Assembly: GCA_965230205.1 (NCBI GenBank)
Contig: OZ245996.1
Span: 3,534,001 to 3,598,000 of the forward strand
Reading direction: 5' to 3'
Length of the DNA stretch: 64,000 nt
DNA from: CANLBN01 sp965230205
GTDB taxonomy: Bacteria > Pseudomonadota > Gammaproteobacteria > Pseudomonadales > Cellvibrionaceae
Shown: one piece after another, positions 9,858 to 19,148 of the stretch
Numbering within the stretch: position 1 is the stretch's first letter
Layout: every line of letters begins with the position of its first letter
Notes under the pieces: generated by a model
What the model was told of the DNA's origin: nothing
Seen by the model: only the letters and a program-made list of their open reading frames with translations
Databases searched by the model: none
Program-made: the position numbers and the translations under genes

Positions 9858-10398
9858 ATCGAATCCTCCATAAAAAGTTTATCGATCAATAGATAAATCG
9901 AAAATTTTGGATTAAGACATATAATGCTTATTTCAGGCTATCATTTATTGTGGTAATTTTCTATAAGATAAAATTTCACTAAAATTAATCATTACAGGAA
10001 CACATTTAAAAGTAAGAATCTCTTAAATTTCTCATCACCCATCTAAAATTTTTGTCATATAAAAATATAATACTTTGTTAAAACAAACAAACTCTTGATA
10101 TATATATTTGAAAGTTTTTATCTCAATATGGAAAAACTGCAACTATCCAAAATATAAAATTAAAATGAATACCCATAATGATGTGATGAGCAGATTATAG
10201 AAATGATTAAATTATGGATAATCGCTTACTTGTTATCAAACTATTTATAATAATAAAAATAATGCTTAATAAGTAATAAATCTAATAAAAAGCCTTCCTA
10301 TTAGTTTTAAGAGTTATTCTTCCCAAATTAAAAGGCTTTTCATTTATTTACGGTCATTTAGACCCAATTACTTATTAGACTATACGAAATGACTTATT
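9858..10398. other. AT-rich intergenic region, no gene seen
   Basis: 541 bp of very AT-rich sequence, presumably with the promoter of the betaine-type binding protein. The only structure noted is a long-loop inverted repeat, AAAAGCCTT at 10288-10296 with AAGGCTTTT at 10332-10340. It may end transcription of the halogenase-like gene or be chance. Confidence 0.4.
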
Positions 10399-11316
10399 CT
10401 ATAGATCTAAATAAGGGAATTCTTGTTGTAAGTTATTAAAGCGGCGGATTTTGTTATGCTTGTAACGATCCTCTCCTGAAATTTGTACACAACCATAATT
10501 TTCAAGGTCAAAATAACCCCCATGAGCTTGAAACTTGTCCATTCCTGAATAGACTTTGACGTGTGATGATGTATAACGAGAAGTTATTGCAAAACGTGTA
10601 CTACGGTTAGTTGTATTTGGGTGAGATCCATGTACACAACGTGCACTAAAAATAACACATTCTCCTGGTTTCATTTCCATACTTACGGCTTCATCTTCGT
10701 CTGGTATCCAGTCATCATCCACTTTAAACTCTTGAAAATCATAACCGAAAAAAGCAGAATCTGCTGTTACTGATCTATAGTCGCCTTCACGCCCTCTCAT
10801 GATCTCTTTTGATTCATCATAGTATAGTTTTTTATGGGAGCCTGGTAAAAATTTCATGCACCCATTATCAATAGTGGCATCGGTGAAAGAAGTCCAAACA
10901 GTCAGATCCAAAGGCCTATCTGGATAATCCTCAGTTGGTCTTAACATTGGCGTGCCTGTTGCGTACTGATAATTTGAAACCTGATGCCATTCAGTACCTG
11001 CAGTATTGGGGAATTTTGGGAAAAACTCGGTACGCCAGCATAAAATATCTTTACCAAGTAAAGCTGATACTTTTTCTATAATTGTTTTATGGCCTATATG
11101 CTGTGATAATTCAGGAATATCAAAATGACGATCATAGTTCACATCATTATCATGAAGTATATGGCTTCGATCTAAATTTTTAATCCGAATTTCATGCAAA
11201 ATGGCTTTTGCTTCTTCCGGCTCATATAATTTTATCGGGCCTAAAAATCCATTTTCATGAAAAAACGCGACGTCTTCTTCTCTTTGCTGTTCTTTGGTAA
11301 TTGCTTCATTGACCAT
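10399..11316 (-). CDS. PhyH-family Fe(II)/2-oxoglutarate enzyme, SyrB2-like (halogenase-type), with Val in the metal site
   Basis: 305 residues of the phytanoyl-CoA dioxygenase superfamily. The order TEFFPKFPNTAGTEWHQV, LTVWTSFTDATIDNGCMKFLPGS, FFGYDFQEFKVD, SAFFGYDF and TSRYTSSHVKVY follows SyrB2/CytC3 chlorinases as I remember them. Proximal His is H111; distal His is probably H229 (CVHGSHP); R241 fits the 2-oxoglutarate anchor. The residue two after H111 is Val113 (codon GTT, 10978-10980). Hydroxylases have Asp/Glu here; known chlorinases have Ala or Gly, which opens a halide site. Val is non-coordinating, so halogenation is possible but unproven, and loss of activity is another option. 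SyrB2-like enzymes act on carrier-protein-bound substrates; a three-carrier megasynthase is divergent next door. Confidence 0.8.
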   Translation of the reverse strand: MVNEAITKEQQREEDVAFFHENGFLGPIKLYEPEEAKAILHEIRIKNLDRSHILHDNDVNYDRHFDIPELSQHIGHKTIIEKVSALLGKDILCWRTEFFPKFPNTAGTEWHQVSNYQYATGTPMLRPTEDYPDRPLDLTVWTSFTDATIDNGCMKFLPGSHKKLYYDESKEIMRGREGDYRSVTADSAFFGYDFQEFKVDDDWIPDEDEAVSMEMKPGECVIFSARCVHGSHPNTTNRSTRFAITSRYTSSHVKVYSGMDKFQAHGGYFDLENYGCVQISGEDRYKHNKIRRFNNLQQEFPYLDL

Positions 11317-11759
11317 TATTTTTATCTGCCTTGAAATAGTTAGTTTGAATAAACTGCCACACTAATTTTTACGTAATTTTATGTATACTTTATACCATCG
11401 ATTATATTGTCAATAGTTTAGTTTTAAATTTACTTTTTGACTCAAAATCATCGTCAAATAAACTTAAATTAAGTCAGGCATTTTAATTTAAAATCGATGT
11501 CCAAACTACTATTTACTACAATTAATCTAAGCCATCATATTCAAAAAAGCAGAAAAATCACTAATTATAAGGATTGACAATTTTAATCGGTATAAAAACG
11601 TGAGGAATGACTTGGTATAATGTATTATTCCATCGGCATAATTGCCAATTAACGAAAGGTCAATAATCGAGTAGCCATAGCAGCTTCTATGCTAAGACAG
11701 CTGGAACGGAATCTCATCATTGTCTATTTTAACTCCGAAATTTGAGCTAGTACCTTGCC
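11317..11759. other. Divergent promoter region of the biosynthetic locus
   Basis: 443 bp between the oxygenase-like gene and the megasynthase, transcribed away from each other. It should hold both promoters. It is AT-rich up to about 11640 and less so after. I see no clear operator, palindrome or RNA element. The megasynthase ATG at 11760 has no obvious Shine-Dalgarno. Confidence 0.4.
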
Positions 11760-14700
11760 ATGCCTGAAAGAATAAGCAATACCTCTGCCACTAACACGTC
11801 GCAAATATCACATGTGAATATATTTGACCTTATTCCCAAAGAGTCCAGATCAGCCCCTAATAAAAGATTAGCTAATACTCAGTCAAAACCCTTGATGGAT
11901 ACGGATGAGAAAGCTATCGTTGAGGGTGCAGTGATTGACTTAAAAGAGAAATCTTATTGTAATAAAGCATTAATAGATATATTGATTGATGCCGCAAATG
12001 GATCTAATGGTATTTCATTTATTGATGACAATGGTGTTGTTACTCATATCTTATATAGTGAATTATTAAAAACCGCATACAATATTGCTGAAAAATTACA
12101 ACAAGAAGGTGTTAAACCTAATGACTCTATTATTGTCTGCCTAGATATTAAAAAGCAATTTGTAGAAGTTTTTTGGGCTTGCCAGATTATTGGAGCAGTA
12201 GTATTACCCGTATCAATACCCTCAGAAGCCATTAATTCAGAGACTATTGATAACTTCTTAGATATTTGGCAACTTCTTTCTTCACCTTATGTAATATTTG
12301 CTGATACAAAACAATCAAGCTTTTTGCCTGAACCTAAGGCCGCATTATTAGTAGATGATCTCATGGGGCATCAATGCACCAACATTGCGCAATTTAGTCA
12401 TCCATCCCCACAAAATAGTGCTTTAATGCTATTGACTTCAGGCTCAACAGGGAAACCAAAATTAGTTAAACAATCTCACCAAACAATTTTAGCCCGATGC
12501 CAATCATCATGGCAACATGACGGTTTTAATTCTGATGATGTCTCCTTAAATTTTTTACCTTTGGATCATGTTGGTGGTCTCGTCATGTTTCATATTCGAG
12601 ACATTTGGACCTCATGCCAGCAAATTCAGGCACCAATGAATTTATTTTTAGAAAACCCTTTAGTTTGGTTGGACTGGATAGACAAATTCAGAGTCACTAT
12701 TACATGGGCACCAAATTTTGCTTTTGCATTGATTAACAGTCAAAAAGATAATTTAGATAAACGCCACTGGGATTTACGCTGTCTTCGATTTATTTTAAAT
12801 GGTGGAGAGCGAATAGTCGCAGCGCAAGCTCAAGAATTTATACAATTAATGAATGGTTTCGATTTGCCGAATAATGCAATGAGACCAGCCTGGGGCATGT
12901 CAGAAACTTGTTCAGGGGTTACTTCATCGGCAATATTTACAATTAAAGAAGACATTTCACCTCCTTCAGTTTCTCTCGGCCCCCCACTACCAGGAACTTC
13001 ACTCCGTATTGTCAATGATAAAGGGGAGATTTTGTTCCGTAACCAAGAAGGTGAACTTGAAGTTAACGGACCAACAATTACTTCTGGCTATCACATTAAT
13101 GACGAAGCCAACTCGCAAAGCTTCACTACTGATGGCTGGTTTAAAACAGGTGATCTAGCGATCATTGATCTTGATGGTTGCTTGCACATTACAGGTAGAA
13201 GTAAGCAAATAATGATTGTTAACGGACGTAACATATCACTTTCAGAAATTGAAACTGTACTGGAATCAATGACAGAATTAAATACTAGTTCGGTTACTGC
13301 TCTAGTAGTAGAAAAAAACAATTCTGGTGAAGAAATGCTTGCTTTAATATTTGGGTACTCAAAAAGCACTAACCTAGAAACAGTAATTGAAGAAATAAAT
13401 AGCCAGACTTTATCCATATTTGGTATTCGCCCTAGCATTACAGTTCCTCTTCCTTATGAAAAAATTCCTCGCTCTTCCATTGGAAAAGTAGATCGCAAGG
13501 AGCTAAAACGACAACTGCAAGAAAATGAACTCAATGATTATGTGCAGAAAAAAGCCCTATCTATCGCACCTACAGATATAATCCCCGATGCATTTTTTAA
13601 GCAGCATTACTACAAGCTTGAACTAGAAGAAAAATATAGTATTAAAAAAAATCAACGCCTTTTAGTCATTGCAGATAATGAAAACCAATCCGATAATTTT
13701 TTTAGTGAAAATGATTTTGACATCGAACACTGTTCCACTCTAATTTATCATCATAAAGATTACGAACAACAACTCGAAGCTAAGCTAAAATCAGAAAGCA
13801 AGTTTAATTTTATAGTACATTTAGGTGGCTTTACTTCTAGCGAAAGTGTTGTAGAAAAAAATTCTACGGGAAATAATAAAAAATTATTATTAGCAAGATC
13901 TATTATTATTCTCGCTAAAATTATCAATAATTTAAATATTACTACAACAGCAATTATTGTCACCCACAAAGGCCAGCAAGTCGTTAATGAAAAAATAAAT
14001 GACATTGAGGTTAACCCTGAAAAAGCTGCACTTCTCGGATTGATCGAAGTTCTTAATAAAGAAATACACAATAGTCACTTTAAAATTATTGATAGTGATG
14101 AGCTTAATTTTCAATCTTTAGGCAAAGCGATTTTCCAAAAGACCAGCTTTACCCAAATTGCCTTTCGTCAAGGAATAGCATATCGGCTTGGAATTAAAGC
14201 AATTAATATGGTTCAAAAAGAACATTACGGCTTGCCTTTTGCTGAAGGTGAATTAGTTCTTATAACCGGCGGATTAGGTGGAGTGGCTTTCGAAATTTCT
14301 CAGTTATTATTGCGACGTTATAAAGTTTCGCTTGCACTGGTCGGCCGAACTCCTTTACCAGAACAAGAATTCTGGCCACTCATTTGTGCTGAAGGCGGAA
14401 GTATCGCAACACGCATACGTCGCCTGCAAGCATTGCAAAAAATCGGTGATGTATGTTACGAAGCTACTGATATTGCCAATGAAGCTATTTTTAAAAATAC
14501 CATTACGTCATTAGAAAATCAAAAAAATAAGAAAGTTTGTGGTGTAGTGCATACAGCAGGAATATTAGCAGCAGGAAAAATAGCTGAATTTAATGAATTA
14601 TTACTCGATGCATCCTTAAAAGCTAAACAAGCAGGAACAGAAATACTGTATAAGTTTTTCTCTCATCGCAAACAGTTTAAATTCATAGCCATATCTTCAA

Positions 14701-16745
14701 CAACTGGATTTCTAGGGGGTACAAGTTTAGCCGCTTATTCTGTTGCCAATGCTTATCTCAACAATTTTTGTCAACAACAGAGCCATGTAAATACATGGGT
14801 AATTAATTATGGCCGCTGGGATGATACAGGCTTAGCAGCTGGTAGAAATGATCAAGAGGCACTAATTGCAGAAGGATATATTCCCTTAAAACCAATAGAA
14901 GCAGGACAAGCTTTACTTGCAATACTTGAGCGAGAGCCTAATAACTATATCTATGGCTTAGATGAACAAGGAGTGACCGTATCAAAATATTTAGAAAATG
15001 GAATTCCACTACCTTCCTCCCCTAGCAATGATATTTCACATCAAAAAGAAAAGGAAACCATTGATATTATCTCTAGAGTGTTTAAGCAAGTATTAAACAT
15101 GGAGAATCTGAATTTAGACGATAATTACTTTGATCTTGGTGTTCACTCATTGCTGATTCCACAACTAAAAAAGAAAATCTTTGATGAAATTGGCTATGAT
15201 GTTCCAACAGTAGAGTTTTTCCGTGCAACTAATATTGCAACCTTGTCAGCATATATTATAAAAAACTTCCTAAAAACACCCTCTCAGAATTCTGATGAAA
15301 ATAAAACGGTAACCAACCTTTCTAAGGTTTTCGAAGAAGTATTAAAAATTGATGAATTAAAGTTAACGGACAATTATTTTGACCTTGGGGTACATTCACT
15401 CCTTATCCCTCAATTAAAAAAGAAAGTATTTGAAAGAATGGGGTATGATGTTCCAACTGTTGAGTTTTTTCGAGCTACAAACATCAATGCTCTTTCGGAA
15501 TATATTGCACTAAATTTTATAGAAGCATCGTCTAAAAAAACTGATGAAAGTAAAATACTAACTGATGTTACCGAAATTTTTGAAGAAGTACTGGGCATAG
15601 AAAACATAACGCTCACAGATAATTATTTTGATCTTGGTGTTCATTCCTTAGTCATTCCTCAATTAAAAAAGAAGGTGTTTGAAAAAACAGGATGTGATGT
15701 CCCCACAGTAGAGTTTTTCCATTCAATTAACATTGACGCATTATCCCGTTATATTGAACAGTCAGTTGAAAATAATGTAAAAACATCAAATACGCCAACT
15801 TCGACTATTATTTCTGATCCACAGCTAATGACTAGGAATGCAACAAGCTTAGACTCGTCACTTGTTTCAATGAAGTTAGGCGGTTCAAAATCTCCTATGT
15901 TTCTTGTACATGATGGTGATGGTGAAACAGTATTGTATGCACATCTAGCGCGTTACCTGGATGATAATCGCCCAGTTTATGGCATACGACCTCACAATAA
16001 AGAAGGCTTCCCCATTCTTCATACTCGTATTTCAGATATGGCAGCCTATTACATTGAAAAGATGCGCACTATCCAAGAAAGGGGCCCCTATTTAGTTGGC
16101 GGCTTATGTGCCGGAGGTGTCCTTGCGTTTGAAGTCGCCTGCCAATTACAGGCCCAAGGAGAAAAAGTAGAATTGCTGGCTTTATTGGATGCAGCAGATG
16201 ATCAATCTGTAAGTGAAAAAAGTTGGCATACTCGCAAACGACGAAATAGGCTTTCCGAAGCCTTGGGATATTCTCAAGAACTAAAAGCCAAGCAAAAATA
16301 TTTTTATATTATTAATACACTATTAGCCAAACTGAGTAATACATTGATTTATGAGTGTATCAATATATTTAGTCGAATTAAAAACAAAATTAAGATGAAC
16401 CTCTACAGGTATTACTTGGATAATGGGCACGAACTACCTAAGTTCTTACAGGATATTCCTGTAAGAGTTGCTTATCAATTTGCAGTTAAAGAAAGTAAAC
16501 CAGAAAACTATCAAGGAGATGTTGTTCTTTTTAGAGCTACCGAAAAAATAATCAATAATGATCCCTTGATTGATGATACTCCTAACATTGAAAAACACAG
16601 AGACCCTCTATTTGGTTGGGGACATCGAGTAAAAGGAGAAATTATGGTTTGCGATATTCCTGGTGGTCACTCTAGTTGCTTGCACGAACCTCATGTTCAA
16701 ACATTGGCTAAAAAAATGGAGTCTTTTATTAAGGAAAATGTATAG
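11760..16745 (+). CDS. Free-standing NRPS/PKS-like synthase: adenylation - ketoreductase - three carrier domains - thioesterase
   Basis: 1661 residues. Adenylation domain about 60-590: A3 LTSGSTGKPK 225-234, LPLDHVGG 266-273, WGMSETCSG 378-386, GWFKTGDLA 459-467, and catalytic Lys576 in SSIGKVDRKEL. The FDxS Asp that grips an alpha-amino group is not seen, so a non-amino carboxylic acid is the likelier substrate. Ketoreductase about 600-1070: NADPH loop TGGLGG 836-841 and YSVAN with Tyr993/Asn997; the LDD motif of B-type KRs reads LAA. Three near-identical carrier domains have Ser1130, Ser1213 and Ser1296, each in DLGVHSL. Thioesterase about 1365-1661: GLCAGG with Cys1450 in place of Ser, Asp1477 and His1637. 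There is no condensation, ketosynthase or acyltransferase domain. Likely reaction: activate a keto acid, reduce it on the carrier, and release by the Cys thioesterase. Confidence 0.9.
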   Translation: MPERISNTSATNTSQISHVNIFDLIPKESRSAPNKRLANTQSKPLMDTDEKAIVEGAVIDLKEKSYCNKALIDILIDAANGSNGISFIDDNGVVTHILYSELLKTAYNIAEKLQQEGVKPNDSIIVCLDIKKQFVEVFWACQIIGAVVLPVSIPSEAINSETIDNFLDIWQLLSSPYVIFADTKQSSFLPEPKAALLVDDLMGHQCTNIAQFSHPSPQNSALMLLTSGSTGKPKLVKQSHQTILARCQSSWQHDGFNSDDVSLNFLPLDHVGGLVMFHIRDIWTSCQQIQAPMNLFLENPLVWLDWIDKFRVTITWAPNFAFALINSQKDNLDKRHWDLRCLRFILNGGERIVAAQAQEFIQLMNGFDLPNNAMRPAWGMSETCSGVTSSAIFTIKEDISPPSVSLGPPLPGTSLRIVNDKGEILFRNQEGELEVNGPTITSGYHINDEANSQSFTTDGWFKTGDLAIIDLDGCLHITGRSKQIMIVNGRNISLSEIETVLESMTELNTSSVTALVVEKNNSGEEMLALIFGYSKSTNLETVIEEINSQTLSIFGIRPSITVPLPYEKIPRSSIGKVDRKELKRQLQENELNDYVQKKALSIAPTDIIPDAFFKQHYYKLELEEKYSIKKNQRLLVIADNENQSDNFFSENDFDIEHCSTLIYHHKDYEQQLEAKLKSESKFNFIVHLGGFTSSESVVEKNSTGNNKKLLLARSIIILAKIINNLNITTTAIIVTHKGQQVVNEKINDIEVNPEKAALLGLIEVLNKEIHNSHFKIIDSDELNFQSLGKAIFQKTSFTQIAFRQGIAYRLGIKAINMVQKEHYGLPFAEGELVLITGGLGGVAFEISQLLLRRYKVSLALVGRTPLPEQEFWPLICAEGGSIATRIRRLQALQKIGDVCYEATDIANEAIFKNTITSLENQKNKKVCGVVHTAGILAAGKIAEFNELLLDASLKAKQAGTEILYKFFSHRKQFKFIAISSTTGFLGGTSLAAYSVANAYLNNFCQQQSHVNTWVINYGRWDDTGLAAGRNDQEALIAEGYIPLKPIEAGQALLAILEREPNNYIYGLDEQGVTVSKYLENGIPLPSSPSNDISHQKEKETIDIISRVFKQVLNMENLNLDDNYFDLGVHSLLIPQLKKKIFDEIGYDVPTVEFFRATNIATLSAYIIKNFLKTPSQNSDENKTVTNLSKVFEEVLKIDELKLTDNYFDLGVHSLLIPQLKKKVFERMGYDVPTVEFFRATNINALSEYIALNFIEASSKKTDESKILTDVTEIFEEVLGIENITLTDNYFDLGVHSLVIPQLKKKVFEKTGCDVPTVEFFHSINIDALSRYIEQSVENNVKTSNTPTSTIISDPQLMTRNATSLDSSLVSMKLGGSKSPMFLVHDGDGETVLYAHLARYLDDNRPVYGIRPHNKEGFPILHTRISDMAAYYIEKMRTIQERGPYLVGGLCAGGVLAFEVACQLQAQGEKVELLALLDAADDQSVSEKSWHTRKRRNRLSEALGYSQELKAKQKYFYIINTLLAKLSNTLIYECINIFSRIKNKIKMNLYRYYLDNGHELPKFLQDIPVRVAYQFAVKESKPENYQGDVVLFRATEKIINNDPLIDDTPNIEKHRDPLFGWGHRVKGEIMVCDIPGGHSSCLHEPHVQTLAKKMESFIKENV
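15045..15764 (+). repeat. Three tandem carrier-domain units, 249-nt period
   Basis: Inside the synthase, three units of 83 codons repeat head to tail. Each contains DNYFDLGVHSL, then IPQLKKK and DVPTVEFF. Phosphopantetheine serines are encoded at 15147, 15396 and 15645. All three keep Ser, so all should be loadable. Codons differ between copies at many third positions, so the duplication is not very recent or is under selection for protein sequence. Confidence 0.9.
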
Positions 16746-16751
16746 CACTAT

Positions 16752-17774
16752 ATGACAACTCAAATTATAAAAAAACCACAAACCTTATTGTCAATTATTA
16801 TTGTAAATTATCGTGTTCCTGAACTGACAATCGATTGCTTACGCTCATTATTCAGTGAAGTGCAAATTTTATCAGACACAAAAGTGATTATTGTTGATAA
16901 TGATTCAGGCGATGACTCTGTTAAGCAGCTGAAAACTGCTATTAACGATAACCAATGGGAAAGTTGGGCTTCAGTACTGCCCTCAGATTATAATGGCGGA
17001 TATTCCTTTGGTAACAATCTAGGGATTCGTTTAGCATTAAAATCAACTACTCCTTCTTATTTTTTTATACTTAACCCGGATACACAAGTTCGGCCTGGTG
17101 CGTTAAAAAAACTAATAAGTTTTATGGAAAAAAATCCTAATGTAGGTATTGCGGGTCCTAGTTTGGAAAATAGCGAGGGCCAATTACTATCTATCGCTTT
17201 TCGCTTCCCCAGCATTTTGAGTGAATTAGAATCAGGTTTGCGCCTAGGCTTTGTTAGTAAGCTTTTGTCCAATTCGATTGTAGCAAGAGAAATGCCCAAC
17301 AAGGAATGCGAAGTCGATTGGATACCAGGTGGAGCTATGTTGCTTCGTCGAGAGGTGCTTGAATCAATTGGTTTAATGGATGAGGGATATTTTCTTTTCT
17401 ATGAAGAAACTGACCTCTGCTTACAGGCAAAACGTGCAGGTTGGACTTGTTGGTATGTCCCTCAGGCACGAATTATGGATATTTGTGGGCAAAGCCGCAA
17501 AAAAACAAAGGCTGGAAGCTCTAACCGTAAACCTCAATATTGGTTTAATTCAAGGCGCCGATATTTCATTAAAAATCATGGGATGCTATACACTGCTTTT
17601 GCTGATCTTGCATGGATCAGTGGCTTTACATTTTTTAGAATGAGACAGCTTATCCTGCGTAAATCAACAGATACAGATGCTGATAAACTCTTAAGAGATT
17701 TCATTCGAAATAGTGTATTTTTTAAAGGTGGGCTACGAAAATCATCGTCGACTAATAAAGAAATTTTTGATTAA
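16752..17774 (+). CDS. GT2-family glycosyltransferase (rhamnosyltransferase-like)
   Basis: 340 residues starting 6 nt after the synthase stop, so translationally close and surely in one operon. A GT-A fold is visible: SIIIVNYRVPE at about 15, VIIVDNDSGDD with the nucleotide Asp residues, NGGYSFGNNLG, ILNPDTQV (the DxD-like metal site), and the acceptor-side block WIPGGAMLLRR...FLFYEETDLCLQAKRAGW. This matches WbbL/RfbF-type dTDP-sugar transferases. In this context it probably decorates the synthase product with a sugar; sugar and acceptor are unknown. The C-terminus (about 290-340) is basic and may touch the membrane. Confidence 0.88.
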   Translation: MTTQIIKKPQTLLSIIIVNYRVPELTIDCLRSLFSEVQILSDTKVIIVDNDSGDDSVKQLKTAINDNQWESWASVLPSDYNGGYSFGNNLGIRLALKSTTPSYFFILNPDTQVRPGALKKLISFMEKNPNVGIAGPSLENSEGQLLSIAFRFPSILSELESGLRLGFVSKLLSNSIVAREMPNKECEVDWIPGGAMLLRREVLESIGLMDEGYFLFYEETDLCLQAKRAGWTCWYVPQARIMDICGQSRKKTKAGSSNRKPQYWFNSRRRYFIKNHGMLYTAFADLAWISGFTFFRMRQLILRKSTDTDADKLLRDFIRNSVFFKGGLRKSSSTNKEIFD

Positions 17775-18027
17775 CCTTTTTTTGATAAGATTTTATACAT
17801 AAAACAATATTTTTTACTCTGCCTAATTACTATTTCAAAATTTTTCTCAATAGCTACATTAATTAATTTTAATAAATATAGCTATTTCTTTTGACTTATG
17901 GAATATTCCTATATTTAATTAGATCAATTTAATACTTTTCATAAGCAATTTGCTATCAATATGAAAATATTGGACTAGTACTATCCATTACTACAATAAT
18001 AATTTGCATCTTATCTGGAGGATAATC

Positions 18028-18987
18028 ATGAGATTTACATTCGGCTCAATATTTGCAATTGCTGCAATAAGTTCGATTGCAGCCTTTGCTCAACTTACCC
18101 AAGCAGAAACACGCATTACCTACCGATCGGCTAAAACAACATCATCTTACTATCAAATGGGAGTACAAATTGCGGAAGCGGTTAAAGCAGGCAGCAATGG
18201 TAAAATTCTGGTTACGGTTGAGGAAGGACAAGGCTCTGTATCGAATGTAATACAAGTACCTGCTCGCGGTGCTGATTATGTATTTACGACACCTCCAGTA
18301 CTCGTAAAACTGGCTAAAGCCGGTAAAGCAATGTTTAAAGGCAAAGAGAACCCCGCCTTTGATAATATTCGAGCTTTATTTCCTATACCATCTCTAACGA
18401 TGCATTTTGTTGCTTCTGAAAAAAGTGGTATTCAGTCTTTAGCAGACATGAAAGGTAAGACTATTTTACTAGGTAAAGGTTCTTTCGGCGCAAAAGAAGG
18501 TGAGAAGTATCTTAAAGATCTCGGTTTAGAAGGCAAAGTAAAACTCGCTAATGTCGAGCTTTCTAACGCAGTACCCGCATTAAAAAACGGGCAAATTGAT
18601 GGTTTTGTTACAGCAGGTTCCTATCCTGCTCCGAATGTCGTTGAAGCAGCTGCCTCTATGCCTGTTACTATTATCTCTTTAGGGGAAAAGGAAAGAAATA
18701 CATCGAAATCTATCGCTAAACGTAAAGCGCTGGTGATTCCCAAAGGTACTTATGCGGGACAAGAGAACGATGTCACCACAACAACACTAGAAGTTGTTGC
18801 ATACGCTACCACTAAAATGAGCGATGAAACTGCCTATGAATTAACCAAAACATATTGGCAAGAAAAAGAAAGAATGGGTGAAACAAATCCATGGTGGAAT
18901 GGTGTTAATAAAGGCTATTTAAAAGCGATCATAGGCCCTATTCACCCTGGTGCAGAAAAATATTATAAAGAGGTCGGGTTTCTATGA
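18028..18987 (+). CDS. TAXI-family TRAP transporter solute-binding protein
   Basis: 319 residues from ATG 18028, which follows GGAGG by 6 nt; an upstream in-frame TTG at 18004 is less likely. The signal peptide ends about residue 26 (...LTQAE). TAXI features: ITYRSAKTTSSYYQMGVQIAEAV near the N-terminus, PPVLVKLAK, and a C-terminal TKTYWQEKERM...HPGAEKYYKEVG. It captures an organic acid or similar solute in the periplasm for the fused permease downstream. In characterised TAXI systems the ligand is often glutamate/2-oxoglutarate-like; here it is unknown. Confidence 0.9.
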   Translation: MRFTFGSIFAIAAISSIAAFAQLTQAETRITYRSAKTTSSYYQMGVQIAEAVKAGSNGKILVTVEEGQGSVSNVIQVPARGADYVFTTPPVLVKLAKAGKAMFKGKENPAFDNIRALFPIPSLTMHFVASEKSGIQSLADMKGKTILLGKGSFGAKEGEKYLKDLGLEGKVKLANVELSNAVPALKNGQIDGFVTAGSYPAPNVVEAAASMPVTIISLGEKERNTSKSIAKRKALVIPKGTYAGQENDVTTTTLEVVAYATTKMSDETAYELTKTYWQEKERMGETNPWWNGVNKGYLKAIIGPIHPGAEKYYKEVGFL

Positions 18988-18996
18988 TTTCCTGCT

Positions 18997-19035
18997 AGAA
19001 TGTAAATAGCTAAAGTTACGCGCTATTTACATTCT
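18997..19035. terminator. 14-bp perfect inverted repeat between binding protein and permease
   Basis: AGAATGTAAATAGC (18997-19010) pairs exactly with GCTATTTACATTCT (19022-19035) around an 11-nt loop. No T-run follows, so partial attenuation or mRNA protection is likelier than full termination. Either would keep the binding protein more abundant than the permease. Confidence 0.7.
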
Positions 19036-19148
19036 CTTACGTCATTTCGCCACCTATTTTATTTATTTTAACAAGAAGTATAACAAGCTGACTAAATGAT
19101 CCGCTTTCGTTATTATGGTCCGAAATACTATAATTCTGAGTCGCCTTT

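Noticed and set aside
15045..15764. Periodic repeat that might look like a CRISPR or minisatellite
   Set aside because: It is in frame, 249 nt long per unit and encodes three carrier domains.
17881..17915. TTGACT and TATATT words upstream of the TAXI binding protein as a sigma-70 promoter
   Set aside because: The spacing (13 bp) is too short and the region is AT-rich enough for chance matches.
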